From the NCBI GenBank assembly GCA_964612675.1, contig CAZTDD010000156.1, forward strand, positions 1-14,254: a stretch of 14,254 nt of DNA. Reading direction: 5' to 3'. Shown piece by piece: positions 9,319 through 14,254 of the stretch. The DNA comes from CAZTDD01 sp964612675. Its GTDB lineage: Bacteria; Hinthialibacterota; Hinthialibacteria; Hinthialibacterales; JAKPRU01. Both the position numbers and the translations under genes were made by a program. The notes beneath the pieces are model-generated. The model made no database searches. It saw only the letters and a program-made list of their open reading frames with translations, and was not told where the DNA came from. How positions within the stretch are numbered: position 1 is the stretch's first letter; each line of letters opens with the position of its first letter.

Positions 9319-9347
9319 AGTATAAGCCTACTGGACACTCAACTCAA
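9319..9347 (-). promoter_or_regulatory. Sigma-70-type promoter of the radical SAM gene
   Basis: On the minus strand, TTGAGT (9347-9342) and TATACT (9324-9319) are separated by exactly 17 bp. They match the TTGACA and TATAAT consensus at 4 and 5 of 6 positions. Transcription would begin near 9312, leaving a leader of about 40 nt before ATG 9269 and excluding the longer GTG start at 9338. Confidence 0.65.
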
Positions 9348-9360
9348 ACTCCGCCGGATG

Positions 9361-9407
9361 CCTGTGTCCGAACGCCTGTGTCCGAACGCCTGTGTCCGCC
9401 GGCGGAC
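9361..9407. repeat. 14 bp tandem repeat (x3) ending in a 14 bp palindrome
   Basis: CCTGTGTCCGAACG occurs at 9361-9374 and 9375-9388, then as CCTGTGTCCGCCGG at 9389-9402. The third copy runs into the perfect palindrome GTCCGCCGGCGGAC (9394-9407). A related CTCCGCCGG lies at 9350-9357. The block is immediately upstream of the radical SAM -35 box and so could bind a regulator, or may be simple intergenic repeat expansion. Confidence 0.8.
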
Positions 9408-9468
9408 GCCTGGAGGATTACTGGGAAAACCGCGTCGCAGGATCTACCCCACTTTTCTAACACAGGCC

Positions 9469-9491
9469 TGAGCGGCCGGGCACATGGGTAA
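9469..9491 (+). repeat. Single copy of the 23 bp repeat found at 13644-13758
   Basis: This segment contains the core GGGCACATGGGTAA and matches the 23 bp tandem unit near the right end of the window at 21 of 23 positions, in the same orientation. The two differences are adjacent (GC for AG at 9475-9476). It lies on the other side of the chemotaxis operon from the five-copy array. Confidence 0.75.
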
Positions 9492-9518
9492 CCCGGTTCC
9501 ACTTGCTTGGCTCCAGAG

Positions 9519-9686
9519 CAGTACCCTCTCCCTCTGCGACCAGATCCCTCTCCCTCTGCGACCAGATCCCTCCCTTTGCGACCAGATCCCTCCCTTTGTG
9601 ACCAGATCCCTCTCCCTCTGCGACCAGATCCCTCCCTTTGTGACCAGATCCCTCCCTTTGTGACCAGAACCCTCTCCGTCTGGTAC
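9519..9686. repeat. Tandem array of 20 and 22 bp C/T-rich units
   Basis: Eight contiguous units start with CAG and end in GAC or TAC. Four 22 bp units carry the core CCCTCTCCCTCTG or a close variant (9519, 9541, 9603, 9665). Four 20 bp units read CAGATCCCTCCCTTTGYGAC (9563, 9583, 9625, 9645). There are no spacers between units, so this is not a CRISPR array. The 22 bp core is identical to the left arm of the REP-like palindrome that directly follows at 9687. Confidence 0.9.
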
Positions 9687-9724
9687 CAGCCCCCCTCTCC
9701 CTCTGGGAGAGGGCAGGGTGAGGG
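9687..9724. repeat. REP-like palindromic element (CCCTCTCCC...GGGAGAGGG)
   Basis: CCCTCTCCCTCTGGGAGAGGG forms a compact hairpin (CCCTCTCCC paired with GGGAGAGGG around a 3 nt loop), followed by CAGGGTGAGGG. This hairpin-plus-G-rich-tail layout is a common intergenic palindrome in many bacterial genomes; when translated it gives strings like LTLPSPRGRG. Two looser relatives occur at 13766-13801 and 14193-14226. Confidence 0.8.
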
Positions 9725-9865
9725 CGATCATTCTCTCCATTCACAGTCAAATAAATGCCCGTCGACTTTCCGCATTTGCCCTGAACATCCCCCCATACAC
9801 TAACAAGGAACAACTTCGCTATCTCCGCAACGATTCAGAGTGCGGCAAAGAACCACAATCGGGTG

Positions 9866-9891
9866 CCACCCCCAACTCCGCTTGGGGGTGG
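9866..9891. repeat. Perfect 10 bp inverted repeat hairpin
   Basis: CCACCCCCAA (9866-9875) and TTGGGGGTGG (9882-9891) flank a 6 nt loop. An outer GTGC at 9863-9866 can partly pair with GCAC at 9894-9897. Neither side carries a T-tract, so it is more likely an intergenic palindrome of the REP kind than a terminator, though it sits just beyond the receptor gene terminator. Confidence 0.7.
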
Positions 9892-9907
9892 AAGCACTCA
9901 CTGTCCG

Positions 9908-9947
9908 CCAACAAACAAGGCGGAGAAAACCTCAGTTTCCTCCGCCT
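9908..9947 (-). terminator. Rho-independent terminator of the chemotaxis operon
   Basis: On the minus strand the stem is AGGCGGAG paired with CTCCGCCT (9947-9940 with 9925-9918), extended after one mismatch by AAAC/GTTT around a 4 nt TGAG loop. It is followed by TGTTTGTT. It starts 25 nt after the receptor stop codon (9972-9974). A second GGCGGA/TCCGCC pairing (9919-9924 with 9904-9909) is possible in competition. Confidence 0.75.
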
Positions 9948-9971
9948 CGCTTAGGCTACTGATACTCCGTT

Positions 9972-12194
9972 CTAGAACTCCCGGAACTCCTCCTCTTTTC
10001 TTCCCGCTGTTCTCGATTCGGAGGCCACCGGAGGCGTGGGCTGAGGCAATCGGTTGTTGATGTGCTCGGCCTTATGCTGAATCAGATTTCGACCTTCATC
10101 GTGTGACGAAGACTCGAGCTTCTTATGCCCACCGTTGCCGTTCCCGTTTCCATTCGATCGGATTTGAAACTGCGAGACCATCTCCTGCATACTCTGTGCC
10201 TGCGACGCCAGTTCTTCGCTCGCGGCGGCTGTCTCTTCCGAGGTCGACGAATTCTGTTGTGTCACCTGGTCGAGTGTACTTACCGCCTGACGAATCTGAT
10301 CTGCGCCCGAGGACTGTTCTTCGCAAGCCATCGTGATCTCTTCCACAAGTTTCGCCGTCTTCTGGATATCCGGTACGACCTGTTGAATGATCCTACCGGC
10401 TTCTTCTGCAGCGTCCACGCTGTTATTCGCGAGCTCGCTGATCTCCTTCGCGGCCTGTTGCGACCGTTCGGCCAACTTCCGGACTTCAACCGCAACCACC
10501 GCAAACCCTTTTCCCATCTCGCCGGCGCGGGCCGCCTCAATGGCTGCGTTCAATGCCAACAGGTTTGTCTGATCCGCGATATCGTCCACAATCGCAATCT
10601 GCTCGGCGATTTTTCGCATGGCTTCCACCGTCTTCAGCACAGCGGAGCCTCCGCCTTCGGCATCTTCGGCGGCCTTTCGTGCGATTTCATTCGCATGCTT
10701 CGCGTTGTCTCTGTTCTGATCGATAGACGAGGCCAGCTCCTCGATGGATGCGGATGTCTCTTCGAGACTGGAGGCCTGCTCGGTCGCGGCGCTCGATAGA
10801 TCCTGTGCCGATGAAGAGAGCTGTTCACTGCTCGAACCAACCTGCTCCGAAGATTGTTGAATCCCGCCGATGACCTGGTTCAGATTCTCCGACATTCCGT
10901 TCAGTGCTTCCGCCAGACGACCCACTTCGTCATCTTGCTTCACCTCCACACGCTGCGTCAGATCGCCTTCGGCCACTCTCTGAGCGAATGCAACGGCCTT
11001 GATCAACGGGTTGGCGATCTTGCCGGAAATGACCAGCGAAAGCAGAATAAACACAACGATCAGTACAATGGATGCGATGATGGTCCAAAACACCATACTG
11101 TTGAGTGCGTTCCCCACACGAATCTGTGCGTCTTTGAAATCGTCCTCGTAGGCTCCCGCGCCAATCACCCAATCCCACGGTTCAAAATACGTGACCGCGG
11201 TCAACTTCATCCGTGACTCGGTGTCGCCTTCGTTTTTCCACGGATACCGTTGAAAAGCGACCTCTCCGCCTTTCAGGTCCACGGCCTGATTCACGATAGA
11301 CTGAATAAACGTGTCCCCATCGGCATCCTTGGCATCCCAGATATTCTCCCCGTCGCGTTCGCCGCCTTTGGAGATGATGTAATGCCCTTTCTGTTCGCCT
11401 CCACCCCCGAGGACAAAAACATAACCGGTCTTGCCTACGACCACATCCATGATGCCCTTGCGCAGACTCTCCACGTTCTCTTCTTTCACGGCGACTCCGA
11501 TCAAGCCAATCACTTTGCCGGAAGAATTCTTAAGAGGTTCGTAGGCGGTCACACACCAATCGCCTAGCACTTTCGCACGTCCCTGGTAGCGTGTACCGGC
11601 AAGCGCCGCTGCAATCACGGGATTCCGTTTCCCCTCCGCACCGACCGCCGGAATATAGGTCCCGACTTCCCGCGATCCGTCTTTCCTTTTTGCCGTCGTG
11701 GAAACCCGGATCATATCGCCGGCCTCGTTCATTCGCTGGAATATCGTGCACATACTTCCAACCATCTCTTCCACTTCATCGACGAGAAGCGACTGGTCGG
11801 TGTGAGTGTTTTTGCCCAGCGCCACATCGCCGACAGCTAATTGAGGCAGCGATACTTGTTGAATCGCCTGCGTCTCCTGATTCACGGCGTTCCAACTGAC
11901 TGTCTGTTCCGAGAGAGTGACGTCGCCGGTCTTCTCCAGCATCTTCTGAGAAACGTTTAGATCTTTTACAACCTTCTGTTGGACACTTTCATTGACCGCG
12001 CGGCACATCAAATAAACATCTTTCGCGATCTTCGCCGTTTCGTTTCTCGCCAGGACATCCAGTTCCTGATCCACACTCTCTTTCAGGCTGACTTTCTTGA
12101 TTGAAACTACTGCCGCGAGTGCTGTCGCGGTCAATAGTACCGCACAAACACTCAGTGCGAGAATCTTCGTCTTGACACTCCGAAACTTGATCAT
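9972..12194 (-). CDS. Methyl-accepting chemotaxis protein with double-Cache sensor
   Basis: This 740-residue transmembrane receptor has TM1 (about 10-32), a large periplasmic sensor (about 40-360) resembling the Cache_3-Cache_2 arrangement (WDWVIGAGAYEDDF near its end), TM2 (about 367-390), a HAMP domain (to about 440) and a long coiled-coil signalling domain. The hairpin tip is the highly conserved stretch around DQTNLLALNAAIEAARAGE, residues 541-559. The Gln/Glu/Ser/Ala-rich helices (for example SSLEETSASIEEL) are typical methylation regions. The tail has an NGNGNGNG linker and no clear WxxF CheR-tethering pentapeptide. Start: ATG 12194 has AAGGAG 7 nt upstream; the frame extends to 12236 without such a site. 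It follows cheW after 103 nt, where a CGCCTA/TAGGCG hairpin (12285-12304) overlaps the cheW stop and may modulate read-through. The ligand is unknown. Confidence 0.95.
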   Translation of the reverse strand: MIKFRSVKTKILALSVCAVLLTATALAAVVSIKKVSLKESVDQELDVLARNETAKIAKDVYLMCRAVNESVQQKVVKDLNVSQKMLEKTGDVTLSEQTVSWNAVNQETQAIQQVSLPQLAVGDVALGKNTHTDQSLLVDEVEEMVGSMCTIFQRMNEAGDMIRVSTTAKRKDGSREVGTYIPAVGAEGKRNPVIAAALAGTRYQGRAKVLGDWCVTAYEPLKNSSGKVIGLIGVAVKEENVESLRKGIMDVVVGKTGYVFVLGGGGEQKGHYIISKGGERDGENIWDAKDADGDTFIQSIVNQAVDLKGGEVAFQRYPWKNEGDTESRMKLTAVTYFEPWDWVIGAGAYEDDFKDAQIRVGNALNSMVFWTIIASIVLIVVFILLSLVISGKIANPLIKAVAFAQRVAEGDLTQRVEVKQDDEVGRLAEALNGMSENLNQVIGGIQQSSEQVGSSSEQLSSSAQDLSSAATEQASSLEETSASIEELASSIDQNRDNAKHANEIARKAAEDAEGGGSAVLKTVEAMRKIAEQIAIVDDIADQTNLLALNAAIEAARAGEMGKGFAVVAVEVRKLAERSQQAAKEISELANNSVDAAEEAGRIIQQVVPDIQKTAKLVEEITMACEEQSSGADQIRQAVSTLDQVTQQNSSTSEETAAASEELASQAQSMQEMVSQFQIRSNGNGNGNGGHKKLESSSHDEGRNLIQHKAEHINNRLPQPTPPVASESRTAGRKEEEFREF

Positions 12195-12297
12195 GGTTCT
12201 TCTCCTTCTTCCCACTTCGTTTTGCGTTTGTTCCATCTATTTCGAGTTGCGTGTTGTCTATAGAGCGTTTGCCCCTGCTTTTTGCGCCTAGCCGCAA

Positions 12298-12777
12298 TTA
12301 GGCGGCGGCTTCAGAGGTGACAGTCTCCTCGTCTTTCAACAGAATTTGGTCTACTTGCAGCAGGATGATCAATCGATCCTCGAACTTGACCATCCCTTCG
12401 ATATTCTCGGCGTCCACGTTTGTTCCCAGCGGCGGTGGCGGTTCGATCTGCCCCTCTTCTACGGTGCGTACTTCATTGACGGCATCTACGATAATTCCGG
12501 TGATGTGCCGATCCACCTCCACAACGATGATCCGGGTCGCTTTGTCTCGTTGGCCTTCCTGCAGTCCGAGTCTCCGTCGAAGACTAATGACTGGTATCAC
12601 TCTCCCCCGAAGGTTGAGAACGCCCTCGACGTATTCCGATGATTGTGGAATGTGCGTGAGCTTTGCAAAGCGGATGATTTCCTGCACATGCAAAATCGGC
12701 AGTCCGTATTCCTCTCCAGCCAGTGTGAAACTGACCAACTGACGCGTGCCTTGTACGTTGTTGGATTCCTTACTCAC
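12298..12777 (-). CDS. Chemotaxis coupling protein CheW
   Basis: This 159-residue cytoplasmic adaptor links receptors to the CheA kinase. The single CheW domain spans about 10-148 and shows LVSFTLAGEEYGLPILHVQEI at its start, GVLNLRGRVIPVISLRRRL (NLRG at 55-58) and a closing KFEDRLIILLQVDQIL strand. A proline-rich insert (IEPPPPLG) lies in the second half. The start is GTG, overlapping the TGA stop of the upstream thioredoxin-like gene by 4 nt and preceded by a near-perfect Shine-Dalgarno, so translation is probably coupled to that gene. Its partner receptor is next in the operon. No CheA gene is in the window, so it must use a kinase encoded elsewhere. Confidence 0.95.
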   Translation of the reverse strand: MSKESNNVQGTRQLVSFTLAGEEYGLPILHVQEIIRFAKLTHIPQSSEYVEGVLNLRGRVIPVISLRRRLGLQEGQRDKATRIIVVEVDRHITGIIVDAVNEVRTVEEGQIEPPPPLGTNVDAENIEGMVKFEDRLIILLQVDQILLKDEETVTSEAAA

Positions 12778-13172
12778 CTTGTCACCTCCTCTTCGATACT
12801 CTGTTTTTTCTCATTGAAACCGTCTTCGTCCTCCACCTCTGACAACCACTTATCAATTAACAGGTTCAGATTTTCCTCGGTTTGAACGCCCAGACTTTCA
12901 CCCAAAACGGTGTCTCCTTGTCCCGCGATCACTGTCGGCACACCTCGAATGTCGAAACGCCAGGAGAGTTTTGGCGTATCTTCGACCATGCAAATGCCGC
13001 CCGTTATTTGAGACCCGTACTTATCGAGAATCGACTGAAGCGCCAGGATCATCTTGCCCGCGTTCGCATCGTAACGACTCTCAAATAGCAGAACAAAAGG
13101 TCTGTCGCTTCTCTCGAAATATTCCGAGAAACGCCTGTCTGAAATTCGTTGAACCGCTATCCTTTGCGACAT
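12774..13172 (-). CDS. Thioredoxin-fold protein lacking the CxxC active site
   Basis: This 132-residue cytoplasmic protein has the thioredoxin layout: a strand FVLLFES (26-32), an active-site-helix start, a second strand ITGGICMVEDT (56-66), and the cis-proline loop RGVPTVIAGQGD (76-87, Pro79), then a C-terminal helix. Where WCGPC normally sits, the sequence reads SRYDANAGK (32-40), so both redox cysteines are missing. The only cysteine is Cys61. An acidic tail (111-132, SEVEDEDGFN...) is added. It is therefore unlikely to be an oxidoreductase and more likely a binding or scaffolding protein. AGGAGGA stands 6 nt upstream of the ATG. It is the first gene of the chemotaxis operon and overlaps cheW by 4 nt, implying a matched amount and a shared role. 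Fold assignment is fairly sure; function is unknown. Confidence 0.8.
   Translation of the reverse strand: MSQRIAVQRISDRRFSEYFERSDRPFVLLFESRYDANAGKMILALQSILDKYGSQITGGICMVEDTPKLSWRFDIRGVPTVIAGQGDTVLGESLGVQTEENLNLLIDKWLSEVEDEDGFNEKKQSIEEEVTR
12782..12790 (-). promoter_or_regulatory. Strong Shine-Dalgarno deciding the cheW GTG start
   Basis: AGGAGGTGA on the minus strand is a full match to the 16S anti-Shine-Dalgarno and stands 7 nt before the GTG at 12777. It lies inside the last codons of the thioredoxin-like gene, so that gene's Glu-Glu-Val-Thr ending is partly dictated by this site. This supports translational coupling. Confidence 0.85.
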
Positions 13173-13447
13173 CGTTTGTCCTCCTGCGTGTTTCTATTGG
13201 CAAAAAGAGGACCAATATGGTTTGACGAGGAGAATCGAACACGTAAAAAACCCCACTTACATCATGGATTTATTAAGTGTTTCATACGTAAGTGCTTTAT
13301 ATTGGGGCACCTGAATAATAATTGATACACAAGGGTTTCAGTGAACAACTACTCGTTTTTGTATAATCCAATATACGTTGGACCATTCCTCTCACCGCAT
13401 ATGACCGTATATAGTTTAATTCCGTAGATTCTCAGCCAATTGTCTGT

Positions 13448-13484
13448 GTTGCATGCAACGGTTCTGCATAGTGCAGGACTGCAC
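13448..13484. repeat. Cluster of short perfect palindromes
   Basis: GTTGCATGCAAC (13448-13459) is a perfect 12 bp palindrome. It is followed by CTGCA-TAG-TGCAG and the overlapping GTGCAG-GA-CTGCAC (13471-13484). The last two share the TGCAG arm, so only one can form at a time. No function is assigned. Confidence 0.7.
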
Positions 13485-13540
13485 AATCCCAGACTATCTC
13501 AAATAACTCCAGATTTTCTCCAATAACTCATGATCGTGCT

Positions 13541-13585
13541 GTGTCTACCCGAACTCTGTCTACCCGAACTGTGTCTACCCGTACG
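13541..13585. repeat. 15 bp tandem repeat, three copies
   Basis: GTGTCTACCCGAACT (13541), CTGTCTACCCGAACT (13556) and GTGTCTACCCGTACG (13571) are contiguous, with changes only at the unit ends. The array is unrelated in sequence to the 23 bp array 60 bp away. Confidence 0.9.
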
Positions 13586-13643
13586 TTTCAAAACTGGCGG
13601 CTAAACCGGCTGTAACACTGGCTTCTTCGGCTGGCATCTCTAA

Positions 13644-13758
13644 ATGAACGAGCGGGCACATGGGTAATGAGCGAGCGGGCACATGGGTAATGAGCGAGCG
13701 GGCACATCGGTAATGAGCGAGCGGGCACATCGGTAATGAGCGAGCGGGCACATGGATA
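13644..13758 (+). repeat. 23 bp tandem repeat, five copies
   Basis: Five contiguous 23 bp units begin at 13644, 13667, 13690, 13713 and 13736. Each contains GAGCGGGCACAT followed by GGGTA, CGGTA or GGATA, so only a few bases vary. Units abut with no spacer, which excludes CRISPR. A single 21/23 copy lies at 9469-9491. The array runs almost directly into a REP-like hairpin. Tandem sites of this size resemble transposase-binding arrays at the ends of some insertion sequences, but no transposase gene is in the window. Confidence 0.92.
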
Positions 13759-13765
13759 ACAAAAT

Positions 13766-13801
13766 CTCTCCCCCCGTTCACGGGGGGAGTTGGAGGGGGG
13801 G
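13766..13801. repeat. REP-like palindrome, C-run/G-run variant
   Basis: CTCCCCCCG (13768-13776) pairs perfectly with CGGGGGGAG (13781-13789) around TTCA, followed by the tail TTGGAGGGGGGG. The layout equals that of the element at 9687-9724, with a different stem. Confidence 0.8.
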
Positions 13802-13922
13802 CATCTTGATCGCACTGCCGGTCTCCAATATCCATAAACATCGCTTTTGGCCTTTATACACAAGGCGTTCCAACGGCACTTCCGACCGGCCTCTTCTCAT
13901 TTTTGCAACAATAGGATCTATT

Positions 13923-14024
13923 ATGAGTAGCTATCATTCTAAAAACAGCAGTTGGAAACAGGAAAAAGCAGGAGAAGACCTTGCGTCCGAGTTTATCTCG
14001 GACGAATTAAATCGTCCGGGATAA
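13923..14024 (+). CDS. Possible 33-residue small protein (weak)
   Basis: ATG at 13923 opens a 33-codon frame (MSSYHSKNSSWKQEKAGEDL at the start) ending in TAA at 14022-14024. AGGA lies 6 nt upstream of the ATG, a plausible ribosome binding site. The peptide is hydrophilic, with no membrane segment and no recognised family. Its last third is encoded by the arm of the compound hairpin at 13991-14026, so the frame could equally be chance or the remnant of a longer gene. Composition alone cannot decide. Confidence 0.2.
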   Translation: MSSYHSKNSSWKQEKAGEDLASEFISDELNRPG

Positions 14025-14026
14025 AC
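13991..14026. repeat. Compound inverted repeat with alternative hairpins
   Basis: GTTTATCTCGGACGA (13991-14005) and TCGTCCGGGATAAAC (14012-14026) pair over 15 bp with a single T-G wobble, closing a 6 nt ATTAAA loop. Each arm can instead fold by itself: CCGAG-TTTAT-CTCGG on the left (13987-14001) and CGGG-ATAAA-CCCG on the right (14017-14029). No T-tract follows on either strand. Confidence 0.75.
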
Positions 14027-14192
14027 CCGAGCGCTACTGCCGGATTTGGGATTATTGATTGCAGATGCTGACCATTACGTGCCGATACCTACTATTTACG
14101 AAACGAAAAAATAGAATCTGGAGCTCTCTTCTCCTCTCCCTTTGGAAGCATAGGCGCTAACGTACCGGAATTACGAGGTCCTCATTCCTTTT

Positions 14193-14226
14193 CCTCCCTC
14201 AAGCCTGGGGGAGGTTAGGAGGGGGT
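14193..14226. repeat. REP-like palindrome at the right edge
   Basis: CCTCCC (14193-14198) pairs with GGGAGG (14209-14214) around a 10 nt loop, followed by TTAGGAGGGGG. The stem-loop plus G-rich tail places it with the elements at 9687 and 13766. A similar but decayed CTCTCCCTTTGG lies near 14134-14145. Confidence 0.65.
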
Positions 14227-14254
14227 TGAAATTCGTATTCCCGACTTTTTGCAA

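Larger units (their letters stand above)
9270..9971. other. Repeat-rich intergenic spacer
   Basis: About 700 bp separate the radical SAM start from the end of the chemotaxis receptor gene. It holds, left to right: the radical SAM promoter, 14 bp tandem repeats with a palindrome, a single copy of a 23 bp repeat, a 20/22 bp tandem array ending in a REP-like palindrome, an isolated 10 bp-stem hairpin, and the receptor gene terminator. Open frames crossing it only translate the repeats and have no ribosome binding sites. Positions 9725-9860 show nothing I recognise. Confidence 0.8.
13173..14254. other. Right-hand repeat-rich region without convincing protein genes
   Basis: The 1.08 kb upstream of the chemotaxis operon carries no ORF with family-like sequence. 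Positions 13173-13440 are AT-rich and must contain the operon's promoter, but I saw no well-spaced -35/-10, sigma-28 or sigma-54 site. A CACTTAC/GTAAGTG pair (13254-13260, 13288-13294) could be an operator. From 13448 on there are palindromes, a 15 bp tandem repeat, a 23 bp tandem repeat, two REP-like elements and a compound hairpin, all listed separately. Open frames over 13575-13863 are translations of the repeats. Confidence 0.75.

Noticed and set aside
9270..9338. Longer N-terminus of the radical SAM protein from GTG 9338
   Set aside because: The GTG lies upstream of the predicted -10 box, and the family normally begins near MQRVSLIS.
9519..9686. CRISPR array
   Set aside because: Units abut directly with no unique spacers and have two interleaved lengths; no cas genes are nearby.
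9444..9813. Open frames across the repeat array, both strands
   Set aside because: Their products are only the repeat translated (for example repeated RDLVTKG-like units) and lack start signals.
13220..13245. tRNA 3' end (GTTCGATTC-like sequence on the minus strand)
   Set aside because: The flanking T-stem bases do not pair and no anticodon or D-arm is found upstream.
13575..13863. Two overlapping leftward frames of about 90 codons
   Set aside because: They translate the 23 bp array and the REP-like element; no ribosome binding site, and the repeated CARSLI-type peptide is an artefact.

Overview
The window looks like a piece of chromosome from an uncultured or environmental Gram-negative bacterium. 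The secreted protein has a twin-arginine-type leader, and the gene mix (GH38 alpha-mannosidase, NagX/HGSNAT-like membrane acetyltransferase, NodB-like secreted protein, cobalamin-type radical SAM protein, CheW plus receptor) recalls Planctomycetota, Hydrogenedentota, Sumerlaeota or related groups. This placement is inference from gene content; no phylogenetic marker gene is present. Genes are preceded by clear GGAGG-type ribosome binding sites, which decided most starts.

Layout: positions 1-431 hold no gene but contain a terminator-like hairpin that closes a leftward operon. That operon (6066 down to 432) encodes a GH38 alpha-mannosidase, a secreted polysaccharide-deacetylase-like protein and a multi-pass HGSNAT/DUF5009-type membrane protein. 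Divergent from it, across a 186 bp shared regulatory region, is an MFS transporter (6253-7557). Together they read as a glycan-salvage locus: trimming of mannosylated glycans, handling of acetyl or amino-sugar groups at the envelope, and sugar import or export. Substrates are inferred, not shown. A leftward B12-binding radical SAM gene (9269-7614) meets the MFS gene tail to tail and has a well-formed sigma-70-type promoter.

A 700 bp repeat-rich spacer (9270-9971) then leads to a leftward chemotaxis operon: a thioredoxin-fold protein lacking the redox cysteines (13172-12774), cheW (12777-12298, overlapping it by 4 nt) and a double-Cache methyl-accepting chemotaxis protein (12194-9972), followed by a good rho-independent terminator. 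No cheA, cheY, cheR or cheB is present, so this is a satellite receptor/coupler module. The final 1.08 kb (13173-14254) has no convincing protein gene apart from one weak 33-codon candidate. It is packed with tandem repeats, palindromes and REP-like elements.

The most unusual points are the redox-dead thioredoxin coupled to CheW; a 23 bp sequence present once before and five times after the chemotaxis operon; a tandem array that seems to have grown from one arm of a REP-like palindrome; and a compound hairpin at 13991-14026 that can refold into two smaller hairpins.
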